DNA from: Acanthosepion pharaonis
Taxonomy: Eukaryota > Mollusca > Cephalopoda > Sepiida > Sepiidae
Length of the DNA: 64,000 nucleotides
Direction of reading: 5' to 3'
Assembly: GCA_903632075.3 (NCBI GenBank)
Contig: CAHIKZ030001202.1
Location: forward strand, 2,230,001-2,294,000
This document shows positions 11,621 through 22,472 of this stretch, in pieces (position 1 is the stretch's first letter; each line of letters begins with the position of its first letter). The notes under the pieces are model-generated. The model was not told the origin of the DNA. It searched no databases and saw nothing but the letters and a program-made list of their open reading frames with translations. Made by a program: the position numbers and the translations under genes.

Positions 11621-11704
<84 letters not shown>
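11330..11704 (+). mobile_element. hammerhead-family repeat A, copy 4
   Basis: Upstream body (ACCATTGACCAGCATATATA with a TATAAATAG element near 11440), then CTGATGA at 11475-11481, GAAAC and GTC ending 11508, then the downstream body (TTATATTTACATACGCTCTA). Stem III and stem I are degraded. A CA/TA microsatellite ends it at 11622-11704. Confidence 0.6.
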
Positions 11705-11708
<4 letters not shown>

Positions 11709-11774
11709 CCAGCCAAACTTGATAAAGTTAACAGCTTTTTGCTTTCACTTACAAGAGAGTGGTTATTATACACT

Positions 11775-11778
<4 letters not shown>

Positions 11779-11844
<66 letters not shown>

Positions 11845-11846
11845 CG
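11779..11846 (+). repeat. (TA)n-(TG)n microsatellite
   Basis: TA repeats grading into TG repeats. Confidence 0.95.
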
Positions 11847-12194
11847 AGGAGAGGTGATAGCGCGGGGGGAAAGAATGAGAGGGAGTCTGTTTATGTAGAC
11901 GAATGTGTGGTATTGGGAAGTGGAGAAATCATGAAACGGGGGTAGGGTGGGGCTGTGCGTGGGTGGAAGAACGATTTAGTATGACGCCATTGTCTAATTC
12001 CAGAAGATTAAATGGACCACACGGAAATTCTTCATTGTGTTATTTCGGAATTTATTCAAAGGAAGAAGCTGTCTTCAGAGTTTGGATGTTTAACAACCCC
12101 AAACCTTTCCATACCCCCAACGATTTTTTTTAAGGATGACACACTTCAGACTTCTGAGAACAAGATAAATTAAATACGTAGGTGTAATGTAATG

Positions 12195-12197
<3 letters not shown>

Positions 12198-12249
<52 letters not shown>

Positions 12250-12725
12250 CGTTAGAAAAAACAAGTAAAGATAATCAATCCAAATAAATACATGAAGTAA
12301 TAAACAAATTAAAAACTGCTCCCGCCAAAATAATAATTAGAATAAACTACAACAATCAACCCCAAAATTGAATAAATAGCTTTAATTATCTTCCCAAACC
12401 AAAACAAAATAAGGAATAAATATATAAGATAAGAAATAAAAAATAAATGAAAACAAACAAAATATTCTAACCCAAATAAATAAACAAATAAACGACTTCC
12501 GGCAAAAAAAACCGCCAAAATAGACTACCCACAATGCACCACTGATAATATAAATAGCCAAGAAAAAAAACAACACTCGTGGCTTGACGATTGCGTCTAG
12601 CGTGAAACAGCCTGTCGCCTCTAAGTGTTGATTTCAATGTTCACTTTTATATTTACACATGCTCTATCTCTGATATTGAGCACTTTATCCCATAAATATA
12701 GCACAACTTGAAACTATATTTCTCC

Positions 12726-12800
<75 letters not shown>
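12198..12800 (+). mobile_element. hammerhead-family repeat A, copy 5 (longest plus copy)
   Basis: Bounded by (TA)n at 12198-12247 and at 12728-12770 (followed by (AG)n). The 5' part is A-rich with CGACTTCCGGCAAAA and CTACCCACAATGCACCACTG; TATAAATA lies at 12549-12556. The hammerhead-like core spans 12571-12630: outer stem I CAACACT/AGTGTTG (12571-12577 with 12624-12630) and inner GGC/GCC. Then the conserved 3' body to about 12727. One core base (C3) is T here. Confidence 0.75.
12571..12630 (+). ncRNA. hammerhead-ribozyme-like motif (type I topology)
   Basis: Stem I: CAACACT with AGTGTTG (7 of 7 pairs) plus inner GGC with GCC. Core TTGACGA in place of CTGANGA (C3 changed). Stem II TTGC...GCGT with a pentaloop. 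GAAA. Stem III ACA/TGT with triloop GCC. GTC ending 12616. A U-U mismatch occupies the usual G-C position at the base of stem II, so activity is doubtful for this copy. Inferred from family knowledge of hammerheads in Penelope-like elements and retrozymes. Confidence 0.5.
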
Positions 12801-12859
12801 CTATAGAGAGAGAAAGACAGAGCGAGATGAAATGTGCTCATTTAATTATTTACTAAATG

Positions 12860-13245
12860 CAGCACTCAGTGAGAATCGAAATTACTACTTAGTTGTAACT
12901 GATGTAGCGTGACAAGCTTGTTAACCATTACGCCATGCCGAAAGCCCCTCTCCCCCTTAGGAAGGGATACACTGATTTACTAAACATTGCTTAAATTTGG
13001 CACAAGACCGCAACAGACGAGCGCCCAATGAGACTTGAACTCACTACTCATTCGGAATCTAGCGAGACAATCTTTTTAACTACGACATTATATCGGAAGG
13101 TTCTTTAGAAAGGGATACACGCCTTAGATGTGATACATGGCCGCAATTATAAAGCGCCCAATGAGGATCGATCGTACGACGCAATCGAAACTGTTCTGGT
13201 ATATTAACCATTATACTGCGTCAAAGTACCCAGAAAAAAGCCAGT
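12860..13245 (-). mobile_element. cluster of three tRNA-like SINE heads
   Basis: Three successive minus-strand tRNA-like units (about 12862-12945, 13020-13100, 13158-13235), each with a B-box-like sequence (for example GAGTTCAAGTCTCATTGGGC on the minus strand at 13042-13023) and an A-box-like TAATGGTTAA or TAAAAAG segment, separated by GGGATACAC-containing linkers. Confidence 0.5.
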
Positions 13246-13247
13246 GA

Positions 13248-13250
<3 letters not shown>

Positions 13251-13332
<82 letters not shown>
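13251..13332 (+). repeat. (TA)n microsatellite
   Basis: About 80 bp of uninterrupted TA. Confidence 0.98.
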
Positions 13333-13335
<3 letters not shown>

Positions 13336-13561
13336 CCGTCTTAAAGAAAACATTCTTCATATTTGATTAGGAAAATATCCCCATATACATAAATAAATTA
13401 TGATTTTATTATTTCAAAAGTTTATATAGACTCTTTGACATTCTATACCCTTCATCTGTCTTTGAACCATTGATTTTTATTAACTTTTCCACGGTTTTTC
13501 ACTTTAACGTTACTTACAGCAGTTTTTATTGCTTCCCAGAGATTTTCTTTACTTGAATATT

Positions 13562-13910
13562 TTTTATTAAGCATATCACCCCAAGCAATGCGGGAGTGCC
13601 ACTAGCATGCAAGGGTTTACAGAGAGTGAGAGTAAAGAGGTGGGTGTTTGAGGAAAGGATATAGAGAAGGACGGGGAACAAGATCAAGGCATCAGAAAAT
13701 GTCGATTGACATTACATTTGAATATTTGAAGATCATAGTTATCAGGGAAGCAAGTAAGAGGGAGGGAGTTCCACAGACGGGAAGTGCGAGATAAGAGATT
13801 GTTGGAGTAGAAGAGGCGGCTACATTTAACTGTTTCGACAGTAAACCAACCTAGTAGCACGCTTAAATTCATGCAGTCCGGGAAACAGTTTTTCATTCTC
13901 AAAGCCATCT
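13562..13910 (-). mobile_element. non-LTR retrotransposon 3' end, minus strand
   Basis: The minus-strand frame encodes LFYSNNLLSRTSRLWNSLPL then CFPDNYDLQIFKCNVNRHFL before a stop near 13684, followed downstream (lower coordinates) by the family tail GCTTGGGGTGATATG. It is the cleanest C-terminal copy of the LINE family also seen at 1 kb and 22 kb. Confidence 0.75.
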
Positions 13911-14059
13911 CTTTTAATAATGGATTACAAGTTATCTATTGCATTTTACATTACTTGCGGTAGTTTTTATTGCTTCCCAAAGATCTTTGGTTGAATAATA
14001 TTTTACATGTACATTGCGAAATGTAAGTTATCTTGAACGGCCATTCCGCTAGATCTTTT

Positions 14060-14300
14060 TGCATTCATGCAGGTGTTCCCAGGTCTCTTTCCTTGGACCT
14101 ACACTGTTCCTAATTTTCATCTATGGCCTTCCCGATGCCATCAGTTTTTAATTCGGTAAATATAGTAATACTGATCGGTTCGATAAGGACAGTTTGGAAG
14201 ATGATACAAAAATGACCTTCAATCTGTTGTTAACTGGGGCAAGAAATGGCTAGTTAATTTTAACGTCTCCAAAACGAAACAGATACTTGCTGGAATATAT
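14060..14300 (+). mobile_element. LINE reverse-transcriptase remnant
   Basis: Decayed plus-strand reading shows the VPG--LGP-LFLIFI--LPDA-like block (14085-14150) with frameshifts and then VVNWGKKWLVNFNVSKTKQ (about 14228-14285), the segment after the catalytic region in the same LINE family. Pseudogenised. Confidence 0.65.
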
Positions 14301-14524
14301 ACGGTCATTCCCTCGGCAACATGTATCACTCAATGAACTTTGTTACCTATTCTTCAACTTCGACTTTATCATTACTTCCCAGAGATTTTCTTTGAATATT
14401 GTTTTCTATTCTCATGTAAATCTTTTTTAATGATGGCCTATAAGTTTTCTATTGGATTAATAGCTGAAGCAGATGAATAACATGATATTAAAGTAGTTCT
14501 ATTTGAGAATTTTTTTTCGGCAAG

Positions 14525-15260
14525 GTCGTCCTGGGTATGACGATAAACTACAATCGGCAGCAATGCCTCTGATTGGGATTTTGAAGGTTTTGAGGAGCGT
14601 AGAACCACCTTTTAATTGTTATTGTTCTTCGGGGAAACCTGACCCACGATAGTAGTAAATAGTAACCACACATGCCCCCCCCCTCCAAAAAAAAAATCAA
14701 CAGTACATTCTTACGACAAAATTACCAACAATACATTTTTTAGTAAAATGACAATCAATACAACATAAAAAAACGTATAAAAATACATTTTTGTAAAAAA
14801 AATGTGCTAACAGCACATTTTTTAGCGAAATTACTGACAATACATTGTTTTAAATTCCCAACAAATTTTATCATCTGCAAAGTATACATCTAAAAAAACA
14901 TATGTTTATGCTGAATGTATAAAATTACGTAGAAAATATCTAGATTTCGACATAAAATAACCGAAACGGGTGATAAGTCACTCAACAAAGTGAAACAGTT
15001 TCTGGCAAGATGGGCAATAGTCAATGAATGGATATATTTCCTTGCATTAATTTCAGCAAAATGGTTTATGTCATATTTATGTTAAGTCACTCAACGAGGG
15101 CTACTAGCAAATGTAAATGATACACGGTGGTGCCATCGACGACTTAACCGGTCCCTCCACCAGGCTTTTCTGGTGAAGAGGATGGCTAGTTATCCAGCAG
15201 GATTAAAGGCAAAACCTGTCAAAGGGCGGATGGGCTTTTTTGTAGGCTCATTGGCCATAT
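14525..15260 (+). mobile_element. dispersed repeat family D copy
   Basis: The head (CGTCCTGGGTATGACGATAA, CTCTGATTGGGATTTTGAAG) matches 56720-56790; the tail (CCACCAGGCTTTTCTGGTGA, GGATTAAAGGCAAAACCTGT) matches 57060-57130 and 60620-60680. The middle (14650-15118) is AT-rich with recurrent ACATTTTTTAG words and may be an insertion. Confidence 0.5.
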
Positions 15261-15279
15261 AGCACAATACAGTAGACTG

Positions 15280-15317
15280 GGCTCCATAGATAGATGGATA
15301 GATAATGAACAGACTGG

Positions 15318-15385
<68 letters not shown>

Positions 15386-15396
15386 TGAAAAGGCTG

Positions 15397-15443
<47 letters not shown>

Positions 15444-15455
15444 GAACAGACTGGA

Positions 15456-15501
<46 letters not shown>

Positions 15502-15504
15502 TAC

Positions 15505-15567
<63 letters not shown>
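15280..15567 (+). repeat. (GATA)n array with interruptions, then (TA)n
   Basis: GATA blocks split by AATGAACAGACTGGGATA-type spacers (15306, 15385, 15441), then (TA)n at 15507-15565. Confidence 0.95.
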
Positions 15568-15785
15568 AGTTTAATTGAAAACGACTGACAGGGTACTGCG
15601 GCTAAGTTTGTTTTTATTTATTTGTCAGTTGTTTTTAATGAAACATGCATAAAATAGGGATTACTGCCAAAATATCCCATTTTTAAATTACATGACCTGG
15701 CAGCCAACAAGGAACGTAACACTACAGAATTCAGAAAAAAAAATTTCCAGAAATCGATTTTTTCTTTATCAATTTTTATCACGTG

Positions 15786-16630
15786 AACATTGAAGTCAAC
15801 ACTTAGAAGTGACAGTCTGTTCCATGTTTGACGCAATCGTCAGGCCACATGTGTTGATTTTTTTTTCTCGGCTATTTAAATATACGGGTCAGTGGTGCAT
15901 TGTGGGTAGTCTATTTTGGCGGTTATTTTGCCGGAAGTGGTTTATTTGTTTATTTATTTGGGTTAGATTATTTTGTTTGTTTTTATTTATTTTTATTTCT
16001 TATCTTATATATATATATATATTTTATTATTTTAATCGATGTTTTATTAACGTAGTAAAAATGTTTGGTCTGGTAAGATAATTTAAGCTATTTATTCAAT
16101 TTTGGGTTTGATTCTTGTAGTTTATTCTAACTATTATTTTGGCGGGATCAGTTTTTAATTTGTTTATTACTTCATTTATTTATTTGGATTGTTTAGCTTT
16201 ACATGTTTTTCTAACGGTTAATTTATCGGGATCGGTTTGTTATTTTGTTTATTTATTTCGATTAATTTATTTTACTTGTTTTTTACTATTTATTTATTAT
16301 ACTGTATATTTTACTCTTTTCGGTTTTCGATTTTTAAGTAACGTAATTTTTTTTTTTATCGTTATATAACATAGCTATGTTTTTTCGTCCGATTTTTGGT
16401 TTGATTTTAATAGTCTGATAATTTGTTTATTATTTACTTTATTTATTTGGGTTCATTGATTGTGCCTTTTATTTTTTCTTCAGTTTCGTCTATTCTAATG
16501 GGTATGATTTGGTAATTTGTTTGGGTTAATTTATTTTACTTATTTTATTGTCATTTTGTTTATTTATTTATTTATTTTATTTTATTTTATTTAGTTAGTT
16601 TTCGATTTTTAAGTAACGTAGTAAAAATTT
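15786..16630 (-). mobile_element. hammerhead-family repeat A, copy 7 with long 5' part
   Basis: Minus-strand copy. The motif lies at 15797-15856: outer stem I CAACAC (15797-15802) with GTGTTG (15851-15856), CTGACGA reading down from 15843, and GTC at 15813-15811. GAAA is altered to GGAA. The 5' body (15857 to about 16630) contains the TTTTGCCGGAAG and GGTGCATTGTGGGTAG blocks and T-rich sequence shared with 12.3 and 17.1 kb. Confidence 0.7.
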
Positions 16631-17059
16631 GTTTTCATGTCTGCATTTTGGGACGAACTCGGATCGTTTACTTAATAATTTATTTTGGTCTGGGAAGGTA
16701 ATGATAGCTATTTTTTCCTCCAAGCAAAGTTTGCAAGTTTTGGATTGGTTGTTGTAGCCTAATGATCTTTTCCTTATTTTCCAAGATATTTTTATGTGAT
16801 GTGCGTTTTGTTTTATCATTATTACGTTGTATACCATACTTGTATATTACGTTGTAATTACGTAATATACCAAGCCACGATAATGAAGGAAAAGTATCCA
16901 TAGAAGTAACTGAAGGACCCTGGAAACAAAGAAATTATGCACACAAAACATCTTTCACAAATAGTAAATATTCGAACAGCACAATGCTTTCTAAGTATAT
17001 CTGTGAAATTAAAAACAAAACGCGCACCAATCCCAAACCAAAACAAAACTATTAAATAA

Positions 17060-17448
17060 GCGATATAAATTTTTTTTTACTACGTTAATAAAACACTGAT
17101 TAAAATAAAAACAAATAAATAAATATATAAGATAAGAAATAAAAATAAAAAATAAAAATAAAAATAAAAAAATAAAAAATAGAAATAAATAAAAACAAGC
17201 AAAATAATTTAACCCAAATAAATAAACGACTTCCGGCAAAATAACCGCCAAAATATACTACCCACAATGCCCCACTGACACGTATATATAAATAGCCGAG
17301 AAAAAGAAGAACACTCGTGGTCTGACGATTTCGTCTAGCATGAAACAGACTGTCGCCTCTAAGTGTTGACTTCAATGTTCACTCTTATATTTACACACAC
17401 TCTGTCTCTGATATTGAGCACTTTATCCCACAAATATAGCACAACTTA

Positions 17449-17519
<71 letters not shown>

Positions 17520-17535
17520 GTGTGTGTGTGTGTAA
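17060..17535 (+). mobile_element. hammerhead-family repeat A, copy 6
   Basis: Shares CGACTTCCGGCAAAATAACC, CTACCCACAATGCCCCACTG and TATATATAAATAG (17284-17296) with copy 5, then the hammerhead-like core at 17309-17368 and the downstream body to (TA)n at 17454-17515 and (TG)n. Confidence 0.75.
17309..17368 (+). ncRNA. hammerhead-ribozyme-like motif, canonical core
   Basis: Canonical CTGACGA (17322-17328), GAAA, and GTC ending 17354. Stem I AACACT with AGTGTT (six pairs) and inner GGT with GCC (one G-U). Stem III ACA/TGT around triloop GAC. Stem II is weakened by a T in place of G and a U-U base. This is the copy with both an intact CTGANGA-GAAA-GTC core and an intact stem I. Confidence 0.5.
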
Positions 17536-18009
17536 TGGTGGAGGAAAATAGAAAATAAATGTTTAATCTTGACTCCATTATGTCCATTTGATACACAAAG
17601 CAAATTGAAGAAGAGAAAATCATAAGCCATGAGCAATTAACGTTTGAACTCGCAAGGCTTTGGTAGTTAAAGAAGGCCACTGTTGTACCAATTCAATACC
17701 AAGTCTGGTACACTTGGTACGGTGAGTGACAGAATGGAGATATGACTAAAGAAATCTGCCATTGATTGTCCCATAGAACAGTTGCAGAACGGAAACCTCT
17801 TAAGAACAATAAGAAGTATCCGGAAGTGATGAGCACATAGAGTCAGCGGAAAATTGTATGCAGTCCATTATTCGTACGTTCGTTCCAGACATAAACATTT
17901 TATTTGCAAAAAAGAAAAAAACAAATATTTCTTACGCCTAATAACTCCCCCCTCCCCTGTCGACCAGCGTATCAATGAAGGACAATACTTCAAAGCTTCT
18001 GACTAAGGC

Positions 18010-18215
18010 TTAAACCTTTGAGCCCTGAGTTCCTGAACAATTTTAACCCTTCTGCCTGAGCTCCTGAGTCAAAATTCGCAAATAATTGCTATGTAATGTT
18101 TCACGGTAGATATAAAAATAGTTACAAGTGTTTACCCACCGTTCAACCGGTGGCTGGGCATTAAGTCATTTTTCTCTGCCACCGGTAAACCGGTGGTCAA
18201 GGCTGAAAGTATTAA
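18010..18215. mobile_element. piggyBac-like MITE with twin hairpins
   Basis: The left end TTAAACCTTTGAGCCCTGA (18010) matches the reverse-complemented right end TTAATACTTTCAGCCTTGA (to 18215) with about four mismatches, both starting TTAA. A second TTAACCCTTCTGCC at 18043 may be a nested end. Inside are hairpins CCACCG/CGGTGG (18136-18153) and CCACCGG/CCGGTGG (18179-18196). Confidence 0.5.
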
Positions 18216-18597
18216 TATCAAGAAAGGGTGTATTAATGGAAAATAAATAAATGAATGTAAGTTCAAAAAATTGTTTTCTAACTTTGAGTTTTGCAGATAA
18301 GTTAAAATGACATCAAGAATTAACGTTTGTTTATATAAGGTATTTTAAACTAGACATGATATCCCGGCTTTAACAGAAAAATTGTCCAAATCGTGTAACA
18401 AATGCGATATTTGTCCATCCCACAAAATGTTTAATATCTAGAAAAACACTAAACTAATTGAGTTTCATTTTCCCCAGGTTTTCAGATAAAACATTTAACT
18501 ATCTTCACACCATTTGTCGTAAGAATCACGGAAAAACCCTTTTGAGTTATTCTGCTAGAAAGAGAACAGGTTAAAATCGTTTTGTGTCAGCCCCATT

Positions 18598-18950
18598 ATG
18601 TTTTCCCAACTGAGCAATGGTGAGAGGAAAAAGGTCATTCAGGCCTTCAGTAATGATACCAACATTCATACTCTGGCTTCCATCTTTAATGTCCATTCAA
18701 GAACCATCATGAGAATGATCAATAAGTTTAAAAAAGAAGGAGCAGTAGAAAGGAAAACTGAATCAGGAGGTCACGACAGGAAGAGGGATCCTCATTTCAA
18801 CTTAGAGCTAAATACATGATTATTGTTCAAAGTCGAGTCCAATTGAGTCATAAAAACCTCGGCGATTTCCAGTAAGATATCTTTAATCATTTCTAAGATA
18901 AACGGTTCAAAGCTTAATCTAACAAATGGACAATTTTGCTGTTACACCCA
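18598..18950 (+). pseudogene. Tc1/mariner-type transposase N-terminal remnant
   Basis: The frame from 18598 encodes LSNGERKKVIQAF, then LASIFNVHSRTIMRMINKF and KKEGAVERKTESGG: a helix-turn-helix followed by the (K/R)-F-(K)-(E)-G-basic linker typical of Tc1-like DNA-binding domains. After codon 66 the similarity appears to continue in another frame (RAKYMIIVQSRVQLSHKNL), suggesting a frameshift. The catalytic DDE part is absent. Confidence 0.55.
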
Positions 18951-19053
18951 GTATGTTAAAAAAAAATCAATTAATTTAACTTACCCTGAAAAGCAGGCTT
19001 GTATCTGCTAAACTCTGAGTCGAGAGACAGGACCTTAAACTTTTCATTCACAT

Positions 19054-19155
<102 letters not shown>

Positions 19156-19226
19156 TCAATATCATAACTAAAACAAACTATGAATTACTGAACAGAATTC
19201 ATTTAATACTCAGCATTTCATCATTT

Positions 19227-19529
19227 TCATAACAGTAAATAATTGGTCGTCATTTTCGCGCGCTCGTTATTCAAATGTCGTCTGATGTCCGCACATCTAA
19301 AATCTTCTTTGAGCTCATCTGGGACAATTTGAATCCAATTTGCAGCCTGCGTTTTTGGAAAAGCAGGCTGCATGATTCCATGTTCAGTTGACCTTTTAAG
19401 TTTTACAAGTAAAAGGAGAGTTAGGAGGAAGCATTCCATCAGAGGTATTTTAATTTGACTTCCTTTCAACTTTTGATCTTCAAGTTCGATGACTTCTGTG
19501 TCCTGCCTTTTAACTTGATTTCCGTCCAC
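19227..19529 (-). other. 100-codon open frame, unidentified
   Basis: Minus-strand frame with complex sequence (QAANWIQIVPDELKEDF, then CADIRRHLNNERAKM) not attributable to low complexity. I do not recognise the family; it could be a transposon fragment because the surroundings are transposon-rich. No introns or promoter could be seen. Confidence 0.25.
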
Positions 19530-19794
19530 GCACGCAAATCGTCGTCTAAGGCAGATGTGTTGTCTTCGTGAAAGAATTATCTTGAATCGATATCAGAAAC
19601 GACAACTGAAACACACACACACACATATTCTTCCCAGTATATCTTTATACATCGTTTTATTCCGTTTCCGTGAGATTTCTTTAATCTTATTCCCAGTCAT
19701 AAGTATACGTATTCCTGGATTTCTTCCAGTTCTTCATCTATTCTTATGATCTTTTACGAAACGTCACAACTGAAATTTACCTTTGTTTTTCCTG

Positions 19795-19797
<3 letters not shown>

Positions 19798-19857
<60 letters not shown>

Positions 19858-20173
19858 TAAAAAAGAAAAAAGTGTCAATTTACATTGACTTTTTCAAATT
19901 AAGAATTAATAATACGCCCTCCTCTACCCTCTGACCTTATTTTTCATACCCACAAGTATATTTTTTTTATCCTGACATTAGGCTCCACCCACCTTTTTAA
20001 CTTTCATAAGAGGTAACGATTTGTTTTCAAATTTACCAAATAAATCATTTTTATTATATGTTATCAACCATCTCCCGAATAGGAACGATTAAATTTCCGA
20101 AACATGAAAGTTTTTGTGTAGCGATGTGTAAAATGTTTTTATTGTGATCTATTATAATAAAAATATTTTAATA

Positions 20174-20211
<38 letters not shown>
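19798..20211 (+). repeat. two (TA)n arrays
   Basis: TA arrays at 19798-19855 and 20176-20211 with featureless AT-rich DNA between. Confidence 0.9.
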
Positions 20212-20215
<4 letters not shown>

Positions 20216-20699
20216 ATCATTTTCTATTTTTGTTTACTATTGTACATATTACAAACACACGCGCATGAGTTATTTGCAGCATGATTTAACCGTAAGCCCA
20301 AATGTCATGTAATATGCGTTTAATATATATTGAAGTTTAAATACAGTAAGTTCGACCTTGCTAACCGAACGCTCCTTCGTGGCCAAATCGGTAAAGGCAC
20401 GTCAAAAAAAAGAATGTATAAACATAAAATGTCTTAAAATAATTGTCGGACTTTGTCCATTTCATATATATAGATAGATAGATATACGTATATGATCTCA
20501 TTATTTTAACTAAACACACAAATACATACACCCTCAATACTCAATTCCCTTTTTCGATGAAACCCAAAATAGGCGAAATGTTTTATCAGATATTTTTTGA
20601 AACATTCTACTTTCATGAAGATTTTTTTCAATTGTTATTTAATATATAAATCTGTCTAGATCCATGACCCAAATTTATAACATATACATATATATAAGC

Positions 20700-20764
<65 letters not shown>

Positions 20765-21230
20765 ACAATACTTAGTTTTTAGCCGACGCGTTTCGTCATC
20801 TGACGGATTTAATCAAAGCAAATGTGATGATTTTATTTTGCAACAAGAATATATTTGGCAGTTACTCAAATTTTCTAAATTTAAGAACGCTGATGAATAT
20901 TCAGTAAGTTAACTGAAAAGATTTAGGTGTTTAGATCCTAGATGACGTCATATAACATCTTTGAAAGGATTTTTTTTTAATTTAAAGACGCTCAATAACT
21001 GAAATGTCTAGGCATTTAGACCTTAGAAGACGTCATTTAGTATAATCAAAAAAGACCAAAGAAAGAAAAAGTGAAGAAACTTTTTCTTGAATTGAAATAT
21101 GAAACGGCCATTTGTATTATACATAAAATGATCGATTCAATCTTTTTCTTTTGATTTTCCAACACATTTGTTGTGTATTTTGGCTTGGGAAAATCTTAAT
21201 TCCTTCTGGAAAGGTGAGATTACATTTTGG
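20700..21230 (-). mobile_element. repeat family B copy with hammerhead-like remnant
   Basis: (TA)n at 20708-20761 is followed by a minus-strand block: GACGAAACGCGTCGGC read downward from 20797 to 20782, preceded (higher coordinates) by TGATTAAATCCGTCAGAT. The plus-strand segment TTCTTTTGATTTTCCAACAC at 21145 and the following TTGGCTTGGGAAAATC recur next to the 42.86-kb copy, tying the two into one family. Confidence 0.5.
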
Positions 21231-21844
21231 GTTCACACGTTTTTTCAGTATGTTTACTTGGTAATTTGTTGTTAGCAAGCATTATTATTATTATTGTTAT
21301 TATTATTATTAAATGCTCAAGTACTTTCTAAACAGTCCTCGTATCTTAAGGAACCTTTTTTTAATTTCTATCAGAAAGTCTGATGCGATTTTCCAGGAGA
21401 ATAATTCACTACTCCTTCTTGGTTTCACATTTTCCACTGAACAAAAGCGAAATTATTATATTGAATCGAGATTATCCGTATCGTCTATTGTCGCAGGTAC
21501 TTTCGACCATTTCTTTAGCTGTTGGCAAGTGTTTCTTTTTTAGGTGTTCTTAATTTATTTTCATGTTTTTCTATTTAAGATGTATTTTTTGTGTTGTTTG
21601 AATGCTAGTAGCAGCGTTTATTCCAAGGTTCGCGAGTTAAACGCAGCTTGAGTTCGAGTTGGCGTCTTTCTATTTCAAAAAAAAAAAAAAAAAATTCAAC
21701 ATGCCATTTCCTCTTCTGAATAAGGTGAGATTTATACTGGGTACCAAATGTTTTATATGAAGGGCCCCTCTCACAGCGAAGTGTTTTCGGTAATGTGACT
21801 TATATAAAATGCTTGTGTTTTCAAATAGACTCTTCTTGAAGCGT

Positions 21845-22290
21845 TAAGCTGTAATGTAATCAAACCTGACCAGGCATTGTGACTTCAGTCATTTTCACCC
21901 AGATGTGACTCAGCTTCCCTCTACAAATATTTTTAGGGCAACTGCACTAAGGGTTTTTTTTCCTGGTGCCAACGAATACACGAATTTAAGCGTGCTACTA
22001 GATTGGCATCTTGATCCCACACTTTTACTGTTAAAATAGATAAATTCAATCACTCCAACATTTTCTTTCCTCATACTTCCCGTCTGTGGAATTCACTTCC
22101 GCTTATTTGTTTCCCTGATAACCACAATCTTCAAAAATTTAAATGCAACGTCAATCTCCATCTTCTATCTTCTTGAATCCCTTTCATCTTTTGTTTTTTC
22201 TTCAATCCTCCATATTTCGAGTCTTCTCTTTCACTTTCACTTTCACTCCCTGAAAGCGACATTCCCGCCTTCCGCTTGGGGTGAAATGAT
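21845..22290 (+). mobile_element. non-LTR retrotransposon 3' end, broken
   Basis: Same LINE family: CGTGCTACTAGATTGGCATC (ATRLA block), CCCGTCTGTGGAATTCACTT (SRLWNSLP), AATCTTCAAAAATTTAAATG (LQKFKCNVN) and the tail CTTGGGGTGAAATGATTT. Multiple frameshifts. Confidence 0.7.
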
Positions 22291-22410
22291 TTTTTTTTAA
22301 GTATATATAGTTCCCAGCTCCCATTCAAAAGAAAAAACAGAATATGAAGTTGAAAACAGTTTCTTTTTTTGTTTTTTTTTTTGTTTTCGACATAAACTTT
22401 TACAAAGAGC

Positions 22411-22411
<1 letters not shown>

Positions 22412-22472
<61 letters not shown>

